Assembly: GCA_036429605.1 (NCBI GenBank)
Contig: CM071590.1
Location: forward strand, 4,712,001-4,776,000
Direction: 5' to 3'
DNA: 64,000 bases
From: Cladobotryum mycophilum
Lineage: Eukaryota > Ascomycota > Sordariomycetes > Hypocreales > Hypocreaceae
Under the pieces are notes generated by a model, which made no database searches, had not been told where the DNA came from, and saw nothing but the letters and a program-made list of their open reading frames with translations. Of this stretch, positions 36,893 to 49,413 are shown one piece after another. The position numbers and the translations under genes were made by a program. Within the stretch, counting starts at the first letter, position 1. Each line of letters opens with the position of its first letter.

Positions 36893-39800
36893 GACTGTCT
36901 TTCCCATTTTTCTTCTTCTTCTTTCTTTCCTTTCCAAACGGAACTTGAGATGAGCAACAGTTGGGTGGAGCCCAAAACTGACATGGGCAACACTATCCTG
37001 TCAAGCTCCTTGTATTTTCAACCCCCTCTTTGATCATGTCAGTCAAAGCCCCTGTATAAGTAGGGACAGGACATGGCAGGGGTTGGAACAATGACACCCA
37101 CGTAATACACTTGTAGAGGGTACTTTCGTGTGTGGGCCAGCAGGACCATGAGACACACCATTTAGCTACAGAATCTTGGGTCCGACAGACGGGACCATTC
37201 CAATTGGTAGCACAGATAGTGAGACGCACTACGATCAACTGAGCTGTGAAAACAAAACAAAACTACCACATTCGGGCAAAGAAACGGACTTCTCATCCAC
37301 ATAAATCAGCATGTATATTTATTGTGCATTACTAGGCACATATCCAACATGATGTCGGCCAATTTTTTTATTGTGGACATCATTGGCTGCACATGCCATG
37401 TCACCCACTGCGCGGCTACTTCGTCGCTGTGCTGCGCGTGAAAGAAGACCAGCCAGAAAAGACGATATTGTCGTTACCGAGGCTATGGTCTAAAGCATGG
37501 CATTGAACTGGAAAGCGGGTCGAGAAGCCAGTCACCATTCCCGGCTGACCTTCAACGTTCATGTTAAAACTGTGCGTCCTGCACGAGACTGCAGTGATCC
37601 TGGCACGGCAGATGCTGCTCATGGGTGCATCGGCGTCAGGTACCCAGCAGACTTAGTGTCGCGACGGGCCTTCATAACCGCTCCTTGCCTGACTCAGGCC
37701 AGGCCAGGCCAGGGAGAAGACATGTTTCCACCCAGCCCTACTGACCTGGATAAGGTCCTCTAGTCTGCGCATAAGGCCCCCCAGTCCGTCCGTCTCCTCC
37801 CTGGTCGCGAACTGATGGAATATTCCATGAACGTTACAGTGTCAACGGCTTAGCGACAACTAGCTGGAACAATAAAGCGTACGATGCCGACCCCCAACAC
37901 CGACTTCTCCCACAGTCTCATGGTCTTGTCCAGGGTGGAGTCAAGCGGCCTCCCGTTGGAACCTGCATACGACTGACTCGGAGACCGCCCATCCTGCAAA
38001 CAAGTTTTCAGTACTTCTTGCAGTTCTGTACATGACAAAGGCGGGGGACCTTGATGTTTGACTACAGTATCCGCTCGGAATCATGCCATAGATTCACTGT
38101 TAGTATTCCATTTATTTCCTCCTCTTCAGGTTTAAGGGCGCGGCTCTTCATCCAAACACACCATCGCACCGGCAATTGCCTTTGCTGAAAGTCTAGTAAT
38201 GCTTCGGGATATTACCTGCCAACCTTTGACTACCTGCTCCGCACATGTAGGTATAGTGCATGGTTATATCTGACACAGAATGGACCGTCAATCGCTCCGT
38301 CTGCAGCAATTACCCTGAACCTAGGCCCCCCGTCAAGTCGCTATACTTGGATGTACACCCGTCGGTCAGCATCCCATCTGTTTAGCCACCCCCTCCGAGG
38401 CACGAAGCAACAGGGATCATCGGGTTCTGTGGAGAGCCAGAATCATGCCTACAGCTGACGGAGCTTTCTGATGTTGTCTCCGCCTTGATACCAGAAGAGT
38501 CGAAGACTCATACAAGTAGCAGACCATGGTAGTAACATGGTTTCTCGGCAAGGGCGTTCCGCTTCCACGGAGAGGAGTCGCAGACGGGACTGGATCAGCG
38601 TGTTCGTGCTCTCATTAATGCAGGAGATTTTGAGCGGCCTCGAAAACTTCTGTTATTTCCTTAGCGCCTATTGCTGAGCGGGTTGGATGCGAATTAATTA
38701 TCCAGCCACTGATTGAGTTGGTGGACTCGTGCTCATGAGCACCATTTGACCACCAGCACGTACATGTACTGCCCAAGAAACACCCGAATTACTGACGGAA
38801 GTAATACTCCCGACAGTCATTTGACCTTCCACACCAAGGTTCATAACTCCTTGGTCGGATGCATAGGATATGCGTTAGATCGTACCATACTTCTCAGGAC
38901 TGTTTGCCCCAACGGAAAATACAGATTAATCACCGTATTAGGTGTCCCTCACCGACCAAGACCTAGTTGATTTCCTATTTTGGCAAAAGACTGACCGATG
39001 CTGAAGCAACCTGCGCGACGCCGACATGTCAAAACTGAGGTCGGTTAACGCATAGGGGTGACCCGCAGCTCCTACAAGGCTAGTCATACTTGTAACATTT
39101 CTACATACCTGGGCGATGATGCCCATGTATGGGCCATTTTGGCGAGCATTGGTTGGGCGCACCGAATCAAACAGCCTCTTACTCCATCAGAAATTGGTAT
39201 AAGACGCTGTATTACAGATACGACATAACTACACATACACTTTGCGGTCTGTGGAGCCGTTGGTGGTAAGTGTCATTTCAATGACCTGCTGGGGTCAGCA
39301 GTTACCCCTTACCTTGGCGTCTTCATTCGGATTGATTAAGCCTTTGCGCACCTAACGCGACATTGGTGCGCGTATAAGACGCGTTGAAGTCTAATTTTAG
39401 TTGGGTTTATTCAGGTATCAAATCTTAAACACGAACACATTTGCGGCTGTATGCAACAGACTTCATTTCTTTGTTCATGCAGTTGATCTGCTTGCTGACA
39501 GGGGCAAAATTGCAACCCTTGTCCATTCTGCTTCTTACCAATGCGGAACTCAGGAAATTAGCCACATATCATCAAGCCATTTTGCGAATGGCTCAAGAAT
39601 CCAAAGATGCATTTGGGCATCGAGATCTATGTATACGCGAGCTTGGTCCAAGTCTATGATGGGCCCAGCTCTAATGCATTCTCACCAGATTCATGGCAAA
39701 TTGCATGCTTATCCATTCAGTATGTCAGCTATTACAACAGGTCGTAACAAGGTGGGAAGCTTTGCGAGAAGAATGGCACCGCACCTATGTGCACAGTTAC

Positions 39801-40320
39801 ATTAGCCTGAGCCTGCAATTCCTTTCTAACCTGGAACGGCGGGCTGTGTGGTTGCGTTGGTAATATGAGAGAGTATACACTAGGCATTGCTTTTGGGCGA
39901 TCCCTCGCTAGAGACGCTATAGCGATGTCGGATGAAGCAGTTGAGAGAATAAGACGATGATGCGCCACCGGGACGGGGAATGAGACAACCGTCGGACCGT
40001 TTCGGTGAGGCAAACTGACTACTATCTGGAACGGTATACAAGCACCTCCCTTTCAGAGAAAATGTAGGACGCGTATTAGGAATAATTGGGAGATCCAGTC
40101 GGTTAGTGGTGGCGCCGGGGCCCAATTCCATGATTCCGCGAGCGGCCCCCAACAGACGGGCAATTATGTATTGTTTCTTTTGCAGCTGGTGGTATGTGCG
40201 TCTTATTAGATACATGCCCTACGGTACCCGAACCAGCAGACGTCCGGTGTTTGCCTGCATGGCACAATTATGAGAGCAAAGCTGCACCGCGATGTGAGTA
40301 TGAATGAGTATGAGTGAGTG

Positions 40321-40340
40321 TGATGATGATGATGATGATG
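40321..40340. repeat. GAT microsatellite
   Basis: About six tandem GAT units in intergenic DNA. Confidence 0.9.
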
Positions 40341-43300
40341 GCAACGTGAGAGAAACTACACTCTCTCGCTCAGGACTGGCTTATCAAACGAGTGCAATCT
40401 ATTTAATTTGTTGCATGATAGCTTTGCTGTTGTCTCAAGGCCATCTCTCTGCACTAGGAGTATCATTATTCCTTTTTTCTTTTCCTTCTTCTTCTTCTGT
40501 CTTTTCTCTCTGTTTTGTTGTCACTTAAGATGCCAACTGCAGCATGTCATCTGCACCTGCACCTGCATCCTGCAGATGGGCGGTCTGACCCTTATTCGTG
40601 TCTTCAAAGCCCCTCTCCTAATTCTTTTTTGGCATCTCTTTCTATCACTTTTCATACTTTTCTCGTTTCATCATGGCTGTCTTTTAATATCGGAAATGTA
40701 CCGTGATTGGCCAATATGCATAATCTCATGCCGGGTCAGCCAGAGCGTCATGTTTTCTGCTGCTGAGATGCTCGTTCATTCGTCTGCCCGCAAGAGCACA
40801 AGCGTTGCATGGGTTGCATTCAGTATCATATGACGAGTAACCAACATCTATCTCAAGACAGTAGTACCGAAGATTGGTGGGTACCAGCTGCTTACCAGGA
40901 TAGGCTCGACTTGCTCGCCTTCTATTATCATTTCTATTGTTGTTATTTTTTATTATTTTTCTTTCACCACCTTTTTGGCAACACCACTATCGTGTTCTTT
41001 GATCTCATCGGTTGGGACGTACCCGCTGCCCTAGGCAAGACAGAAAGGCCTTATTTTTAGGAATCAGTCACACAGACGGACATGGACATTGTATTCGCTG
41101 GCCCAAGCTCTCTCTCAACATCATTCCCGGGCTGTATCAAACGACGCCAAGAGCCATTGCCCAAAATGCCACCATACGCGTACTTGAAACTAATAAGCAA
41201 GCTCATAGAAAAAAATTCAGACGGGCTGAAAACTGATCTGGTTTGTGGGGCAGCCATGACACAGGTTGTCAGCTCTGGACTGAGCACGAGGACTGAGGGC
41301 TGCACACAGTTTTTGCAGAATTGTGCGCACATTCCAAGTTTTTGCGGCCACTTACTGCCTCTGTATGCTCGGTACGCCAATTATCACATCTTCAGCCGTT
41401 GGTGACGGTTAATGTCTCAAACAAAAAGAGCCAGTGGTGAGCCAGAGACGACCATTGTCCAGCCACTACCCAACTGAACCAGTTGTCTCATCCGCGGTGG
41501 TGCGCCGTGCTCACACTGTATTGTATGCTTGCAGAGAGAGGTGCACATCAAGGCGCGAATCTGCGACGATGCTGTTCGGGGAAAGGGGAGGGGGAGGGAG
41601 GGCCACCTCGCCTCCCGTACTAGATTTGGATTGAGCTTGCTCACTCTTTTTGTTCGCTAATAGCGACGAGGTCATTTTCTGGGGCTAAAGAGCAAGTCGG
41701 TGAGTTCAAGTGGTAATCAATTGATACCGCGTACCATACACGATTGTACTGCATCTTCAGGCCGTTGCATCCAATCCCGAGGTTTACGTTCTGCAGCAAT
41801 GTATCGGCATCTGCAACAAGGACCTTCCTTGACTGTTCTACCTTGCTGGGTTGTGATCTAGCACTCCACGTGGGGCAATTCTGCAGGAAGTTACTCTGTA
41901 AAACGCCATCATGGACAGGACCATGGAAGCGCCCCAGATTTGCCGCCGAGGAGCAACTCCACTGGTTCACGAGATGGTGGTTGAATGACCAGGAATGCTT
42001 GAGGCTGTTCCAATAAGGTCGGGAGTACGAGGTGTTGCGCCATGGCTGGTTGAGCCACCGGCCGTTGTGCTACGTAATGTTACAGCAAAAAGATTGACTC
42101 TGGTGCACTAGAGAAGAGGGAGTGTTCCATGGGTTAGGGGTTTTTGTGGTACCTAGGACGGAGGGCATACTCCAACAGCAGCTGTCCAAGGTGGCGATCC
42201 TGGCTCACTTGAACTTGGACCAGATACTGTTGGGCACTCGAGTCACCACCGAATTGCCCCCCGCCCCTCGCTCGTCCCCGAGATGTCCCATGCCAACCTT
42301 GGTGGTAAGACGGCCAACACGGCTGCAGCCGCGCGTATGTCATATCAACAAGGGCTGATTCGTTGTGCTGCTGAAAAGCTGCTTGCATGCTCGCTGTAAC
42401 AGGCTAGCAACTATCAGCAAGTGTCCCACCTATTTCGAATCGAACGGCTTCTGCCATTGGCGGAAGCATAATTTTCACATATCTCATCTCGGCCTCTTCA
42501 CTCCGCCGACATAGAATGCCTCATTGTCCCTACCAATTTAAGCATGCTATTGTAAATTGCTAAGGGGCAACGTGGCTGGACGATGAGAGGTCTCGAGCAT
42601 GTTGTCCTGGTAGTGAAGAGAAAAGCAGAGGTGTGTCTCTAACCATGCTGGCGATCAATTCTGGCTGGTCCACAACCGAGGAGGCCAAGATGATTCGCAG
42701 TACATGGAATTCAAGAGTTGGTTGGACAAGACGAAGCGAGCATTGGAAAATGCAAAGTACAGGTACACCGACGTTGAAGAGCTGCTGGGTGGATCAGCAT
42801 TCTCTCTTTGAGTGTACCCACGGACGGTGATGGACAACTTGTTCATGACAAGCGTTGCCCACTCTCTAAGGTGCTGACGGACCGTACTAGATTATGTACA
42901 AAGGACTAAGCTCGAGGTTGAGGAGCCAGTCTATTCGTGGGGGATCAGGTAGAGTTACATGCTATGCCACCACTGCTTCAAAGTCAAACTAGTGAGGGCT
43001 TGAGTGCTAGACTTGGAGACAAACTTGCACAAGCAGCTGATTGGACCGGCCTCTCACTGGATTGAGACGGCGGCGTTCGAAGGGGGTGGGGGCCGTTGTA
43101 ATTCTTTGTCATAATGGTATGAGGGGATATGAGGCAGGTTGAGGAGAGGCAAAATACCGAAAGGGGACAGAAACGATTCGGTGTATGGGGTACATGGAAG
43201 TTTGTTGGACAGGTTGAGATAGACTTTCTGATGGTCAGGGAGGGGTGGAGGGGCGTGTATGGTGTTTTTGAAAGGGCGGTTATTTTGGTTTTGCGATGCA

Positions 43301-43989
43301 TGCGTTCTTGTTTATTCGACACTCCTCTTTCTGCTTTCTTTGCCCCCCTATTAAACAACTTATTTTTTTTCCTCTTCAAGAAAAGAAAAGCGGAGTAGGT
43401 TTCGGAGGTTTGAGGCATTAAGTTGTGGGAACAAGAGCGAGATTAGAAATAGGAAAATGCAATGCGAGCGAGCGAAGCGAAGTGAGGCAGAGGTAAGAGG
43501 GAACGCGCATGTTACTATGACTTTTTGAGATGCAGCATGTATGTGATGTCCGTAATGTGTACCCATGTGAGGTAAGGTAATGTAATGTAATGCCAGGCAA
43601 TGTATGTTATGTGACAATGTGACATTGGAAATGTTCGGTGTACAGACCTCGTACGTCCATTCATCCTTCCATTCAATCATACGGGAGGCCTATCTAGTGT
43701 CTCTTTAGTCACTGGTTATAGTAATAAACGAGCTGACATACTTGTCGTAGTATGTATGTAGCAGTGGTAGTAGTACTTGTAGTATCTGCACGTACGCGGC
43801 AAATATGTAACGAGTACTCCGTACATGGGCTCCAAGACCAACCAACCTATACTCCGAACGCCCTTAATTACAGGACGCATATACTGCGACTGCGCATATA
43901 CCACACCACACCCATACTTAACCGGCGGGCTCCGTTGAGCGGAAATGTTTCCCATGCTAGCCGGTTCTAGAATTATGGGCTCTTTTCGC

Positions 43990-44120
43990 TCCAATGGAAA
44001 TGAAAGAGGAGTGAGGGATGGGAGGGGGAAGGGGAAGGGTAAGGGGGAGGAGGAGGGCGTACAATACTTCGGAGGTGTGTGGAGAAGCACACCATGGAAG
44101 GGGGAAGGGGGAAGGGGATG
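43990..44120 (+). repeat. G-tract cluster with G-quadruplex potential
   Basis: Successive runs of three to five G separated by one to four bases, in two blocks (about 44011-44058 and 44098-44118), on the plus strand. The pattern meets the usual four-tract quadruplex rule several times over. It lies about 1.4 kb downstream of the 128-aa hypothetical gene. Confidence 0.6.
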
Positions 44121-44215
44121 ATTAGATTATCACGCCTCTTTCTTTTTTTTTTTTAACTCATGTATTTTTCTTACTCGCTCAAGGTGGTTGGTATGGCGTA
44201 ATTCTGTGTTTTTAA

Positions 44216-44216
44216 T

Positions 44217-44247
<31 letters not shown>
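44216..44247. repeat. TTTC microsatellite
   Basis: About eight tandem TTTC units, directly followed by one TACTCCGTA word. Confidence 0.92.
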
Positions 44248-45529
44248 ACTCCGTACTTGTATCCTCACACACTCTTGATTGCCTATGGACTATGTATGTA
44301 TGCAGTTTAGTTTAGTCTCATTTTACAAAGGCCACACCCACTCGGAAAGACGTAGATGAGAAGCCGGTTCGGAGGAAGAGGAAAGATGGGTGGGTGGTGT
44401 GTGTGAAGAAAGGGGGGTTCAGCAAGGGAAAGGGAAAAGAAAGGGCAAAAAGAGTGAACAAGTACTACATATTATTATGGGAGGTAAGAAAGGAGCGACG
44501 CGAAGACCAAGAGAGAGAAGGGGTAAAGAAAGTCTTTGCGTAAGTTTGCATGAGATTTTTAATGAAAGGGGAGACGAGGATGCGTGGGGGGTTTGGATAG
44601 GTAGGTTAATGGAGGTGGTTGGAGAGAGAGAGAAAGGTATGCCGAGTTAATTTAGTTGTTCTATTTTTGCAAAATGCCTACTAAAGGAGAAGAAAGAAGA
44701 ACAAAAAAAAGAAAAAAATTATTGATGGCGTGAGAGTGAGTGAGAAATTTTTGTTCAAGGCAATAAGTTAAGTGGGTGAGAGAGTGGAGTAGGTGCCTAC
44801 CTCTCTGTAGGTATACGTCGCAAGAGTAAGTTATAAAAAATAAAAACAAAAACAAAAAAAATAAAATCTTGTAGTGACAACCGTTTTCTTTGGGGGCGGA
44901 GAAAAAAAAGGAAATGGGTTGAGGGCTGGGAAAAGGTGTGATGCGACAACAACAAAAAAAGAAAGAAAAAGATAGGACCAATATTGGTGTGTGTGAGATA
45001 AACTGGCAACACTGGTTTTCATCTTACAGACCATGACATCACGCGCGGTTTTTTTGTTTTTGTTTTTTTTTTGGTTTGTGTGATGCTGATGGTGGTTGCA
45101 GTGGTGGTGGTGGTACGCGCAAAGTACCTACCCTTTGAGTGGGTCGCCGAAAAAAAGAGGTATGCGATACGAGCTTCACAACATGGTGGGACAATATATC
45201 TATCCCCCAAGTACGGAGTACTCCCATGCACGTTACACTTGGAAATTTGGGGGGTGGGAGGGGCTTTGGAATGTTTTCTTGTTGGTTTGATTGATTGATC
45301 TTCATTGAGAGTGAGGGAATACAATATTGAAACTGCAGTGCGACCAACGTGTGTTCAAGCCACCAACATCACATTGCCCCAAAAATGTGAAATGTGGTGG
45401 TGTGTTGCCATCCTCCTCCTCCCACCCCCTCCAAAAAACAAGAAAACAAAGACACCGTCATGCCCCTACCCTATACCACCCATCTCGCAATTGAGGTGCC
45501 CAACAAGCCAACCAAACAAACAAATAAAC

Positions 45530-45916
45530 TCAAGAAGAATAAACTCCCATGCCCTGAATACGCCCAACAACCCAGCTATCCAGCAACTTATCCCCCTTCC
45601 ACGCATGCAGCACCACCTCCCCGGTTAAACCTCCTTCTCCCTGCCCATCCCTCACACGCACCGCGGGGACATTCCCAGGAGACAAGGAGTATACCCCATC
45701 CTCTGCGTTGTCGCACAGAATGTCCCTCGGCACGAGTGCATCCGAGAACATCTCCTGCCCTCCCACGCGGTAGGATACCTGGAGGTGTGTTGCGGGATAG
45801 ATTGGGTTGCTGGGGTTGGCCGCTGGGAAAGGAGAGACTGTGAAGCTGATTCGTAGAGGATGAGTAGGCGGAGCAGGATGGGTAAAGGTTTGTGGTGCGA
45901 GGTTGAGAGTTGCCAT
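45530..45916 (-). CDS. Conserved-looking hypothetical protein, 128 aa
   Basis: Single exon with an ATG start at 45916. The sequence is a balanced mix of beta-type segments (LRISFTVSPF, HLQVSYRVGG, VRVRDGQGEG, GEVVLHAWKG) and acidic turns, with no signal peptide or membrane segment. Composition is protein-like, unlike the frames in the gap next to it. I do not recognise a family; a small cytosolic beta-sandwich is a fair guess. It lies 744 bp from the 3' end of the DUF8035-type gene on the same strand. Confidence 0.65.
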   Translation of the reverse strand: MATLNLAPQTFTHPAPPTHPLRISFTVSPFPAANPSNPIYPATHLQVSYRVGGQEMFSDALVPRDILCDNAEDGVYSLSPGNVPAVRVRDGQGEGGLTGEVVLHAWKGDKLLDSWVVGRIQGMGVYSS

Positions 45917-46660
45917 GATGTATGATGCTTGTATGATATATGTGTGCGCGCGTGTGTGATGTTGTGTGTATCCCGTGATTGAGAGTCGTTTGGTATTGAA
46001 TAGACAATAAACACAACCCGAGCGAAAGAGTTACAACTTCATCACCACTCGCTCGCTACCTTTTATACTCGCAACTCCATCACATGAAAAGCAAAGAATA
46101 TCAACACTCAACAGCAAATCAGCAAAGCAACAAGACTATTCTTCCCCTCCCTATAGGATTCACACCCTGATGTCGTCGCATTAACTTCTGTCTCATAGGA
46201 TGACTCAAGCCTCGGCAGCTTCCTCTAGGAACCTCCCACAGTAAAGAACTTCACGGGGAAACTCAACACCTATATGCACGACCGTGAAGAAAAAAACACA
46301 GGCGTGAATCAAACAATAGACATATGTATTCTCTTATCTTAATATAGCAGACAATGTTCTCAAGTCGCGACGCTAATTCTCAACTTTTCAGGCAGACATG
46401 CTAGGCATCTAGACTCTGACTCAACTCGAACGCTCATCAGATCCGCTTTCTTCATAAATGTCGTCGCTAAACATCTCAAACATGAATCCAAATGCCCGTA
46501 GCGAGTAATCCAAAAGATCATATACACAAATAAAGACAAAAAAAACCGCTCAGATAATAAAAACGCCAGGGTATGCCCAAGACAAAACACGATCCAAACC
46601 TTCAAGACGCCGTAACTTTCACAATACTAGTCCTTCTTCTCATGTCCACATTAAATCAAC
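45917..46660. other. Intergenic region
   Basis: The promoter of the 128-aa gene and the 3' flank of the DUF8035-type gene, both on the minus strand. A hydrophobic 81-codon frame (46360-46605, -) overlaps other frames and has no support. Confidence 0.5.
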
Positions 46661-49339
46661 TCATGCTCGCTCTCGGTGAGATCGGTGACGATGGTGGTCC
46701 GTATCCCTGGTCCGGGAGTTGTACTCGTCATCATCCCTCTTGCTTCGCCGTCTTCTCTCCCGTTCACGGTCCTCAGTCCAGTCCTCTGCAGCACCCTCCT
46801 CATCATCCTTGTGACGGCGATGATGATGACTGTTTCGTCTCCCCCTATCTTCATCAAATTCTTGTTCGTACTCCTCGTAGCTTCTGTCGTACTCTTGGTC
46901 ACGATCGCGATCACGATCTCCATTCTCCTTGTTGCGTCTTCGCTCTATGTTATAATTAGTAAGATTCATTATAGGAGGGGAGGAGGGGGAGAGGGGCTAA
47001 ATAGCTAACTTACCCCTTAAAACCTGAGTGGCAGAGGCATAGGTTTGGATCTCTTCCTTGCTCAAGACTCGAAGGACAATGACAAAGTCATCTCGGACCT
47101 CATATCTCTCCTTTCCGATTTCCAATGCCTCCGGGTTGACAATCTTGCGATTGATCTTGGTCCACTTAGCACCGGCAGGGGCATCTTTCAATTTCTTATC
47201 ATCCTTGTGTGGCGCCACGCCCTCACGGATGGGGTTGCGATCCTCGGGGAACCTCACACTAGGTTGCTTCAAGATTCCCTTGAGAGGCTTCCCTTCCTTC
47301 TTCTCCCGTGGCGGAGACACCACACGGACTTGTTTCGCCTCGGAGTGGACCACAAGGTCACGACTGCGGGATTCATCACCAGGCACCAAGTCAAGGGACT
47401 TGCCATTGGTTGTTGGTGATGCTGAGTGAGCCCGTTCTGGAGAGTCAGAGTTCTCCTTTTCATGCCTCTCCTTCTCCGGTTCTTGATCATCAGTATTCAG
47501 GGAGGCGAGTTGTTCCTTCAGCTGTTTCAAATCACCCGTGTCGTTCGGATCAAAGACACTGGATGGCCTACGCCGTCTAGAGGACTTTCTTCCTTCGTCG
47601 GAATCGGAGGCAGACGCAACGGCTTCGCCGCTTAGCTTGGCTTCGGCCTCACGCCTGTGGCGTTCTCTAAGGTCTGCCTCTGATTTCCGTCCCATGTCTC
47701 CGTTTTTCTCGGGCTCACGTTCGCGTTCAACATCCTGGGTAGACCCCTTTCGTTGATCTCGAGGCTCATCTAGACTCTGTCGTCTTGCAGGCTCTCTATC
47801 CTCTGGAACAGGCTTCCTTTCATCCTTCTTACCAGAGGCCCCAAAGCCGACGGCAGAGGCAGCTATTCCAAGGCCAGTAGCGATTTTATCGCGGAAACTA
47901 GGACCTGAGCGGCTCTCCGGCTCATCGTCGCTGGGACGTCTGGCATCTGGTCTCTCCCGACCATCATCTTTGTAACCTCGGTACCACTCCTCTCGTTCAG
48001 CGTCAGATCCACGACCGGCCTCTTCATCTGAACCCCTTCTTGGCTTTTCTTTTCTCTGATCATCCCGCACAGGGTCATCTCGATCTTCATCCCTCTTTGT
48101 GTCCCAGTAACGGCCGTGGCGCTCTTCTGGTTCCTCTGAGGGATTCAGTCGGATGCCAAAGCCTCGCGCATTGACGCTATCATCATAGAAACGAGGGCGG
48201 TCATAAACATCATCTGGTACATGACCTCGGTAGTAATCTTCAGGTTGAGAGGCTCGAGAGCCGACTTCCTGAGTGAGCGAAACGGGCCGGCTACGTCTTC
48301 CTTCTCTGCGCACCAACGGTCCGCTGCCAGCATCTGACTGTCCAGTCGACCCTGGAGCGGGAGGGATGGGCGCAGCCGGTGGGATCTCTCTAGTGCCGTC
48401 AAAACCCCTGTTGATTTTATCGAAGCCACGGGTCGACGGTGGCGGACCACCTCTATTGTCATATGGACGAGAACTCATGCTGTAGTGGCGGTTCAGGTCA
48501 TGGGTCGTGTTAACATTGAAACTCCGTTGATCGGCATTATAATTGATGTTGGGGCGATGATATCCTCGGTCAAAGCTCTCATGCCTCTCGTGTTTGCGCG
48601 ATCGAGATGTCGTTGGTGCGGTATCGTGATCAAGATCATATTTAACCAGCTCGCCGGCGTTTGTGTATTGGTAACCGTCATCTCCATAGTCTATGGCAGC
48701 GTTGCTGTGTCGGGGATCACTTGGGTATAGAACCGATGGACGAGAGTTTCGGTAGCTGTCAGCCTCCCGGTTGGCTAGCACCAGTTCCCCTCGGTCAGCT
48801 CGCGGACGAACGTAGTCCTCGCTAGCTGAAGAGGCGTGGTAGGGACGAGTTGTGCTGCGGGAGCGGACAGACGAAGCGGGCTGGGTGTAGAGCTTTCCGT
48901 CACTGGCGCGATATGGTTCTCGTACAGGGCTGGAGTTGTGTGCAGGCGGGTTGGCGGAGTGCGAAGCCGCTGAACTATGCGAGGCAGCGTTATGCGGATG
49001 GTGATCTTGCATGGTCGTGACGATGATGGGTGGCCTGGCTGTAGTATCCACAGTCGATCGTCGATTACGACTCGGCTCGCGGTTACTTGGTCTCGAGGGA
49101 CGACTCTCTTGGCTCGAGGTATAGGCTCTCGTGGGCGGAACAACACCATTAGATGGTGTGGTAGCTGGGTAGGCTCTTGGAACTGTGTATCTTGTCGGAG
49201 AAGACACAAACTCGGCCTCGTTGCCAGTAGTGTATGCGGAGCCATAGTTGCCCAAGTTGTTGGCCAAGGAGATACGGGCTGGGTTGTTGAAAGTGGCCGA
49301 GCGGCCAGGAAGAGGGTAGTTGCGATACCGGTCAGTCAT
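46661..49339 (-). CDS. DUF8035-type, highly charged disordered protein
   Basis: Exon 1 is 49339-47014 and exon 2 is 46944-46661. The 69-nt intron (47013-46945) has GTAAGT and CATAG and joins VLR to ERRRNKE in phase; 869 aa. The first 600 residues are Arg/Ser/Asp/Tyr-rich and disordered, with many RxxS and RDE stretches. A compact region near residues 715-775 (AKWTKINRKIVNPEALEIG, then ERYEVRDDFVIVLRVLSKEEI) resembles the fungal DUF8035 domain as I remember it. The tail is nearly all Arg, Asp, Glu, His and Ser, like RS/RD-rich nuclear proteins. The biochemical function is unknown. It is divergent from the small membrane protein gene, 1.2 kb away, and the frame is intact. Confidence 0.8.
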
Positions 49340-49377
49340 GATGGTGACTGAGAAGACGACGCAGCATCAACCCAGGT

Positions 49378-49413
<36 letters not shown>

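Larger units (their letters stand above)
29348..45529. other. 16 kb region without a supported gene
   Basis: The longest gene-free stretch in the window, between two minus-strand genes. I read all longer frames, including 35332-36039 (-, 235 codons), 30645-31088 (-), 31411-31768 (+), 34009-34431 (+) and 41641-41970 (-). None shows a domain, and most are rich in Cys, His, Trp and Arg with antisense frames of equal size. No transposase, reverse transcriptase, terminal repeat or RNA gene was recognised. The stretch carries microsatellites, a T24 run, a G-tract cluster and five of the seven TACTCCGTA copies. Its left end should include the promoter of the DUF8032-like gene. Long non-coding transcripts or genes with many small exons cannot be excluded. 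Confidence 0.5.
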
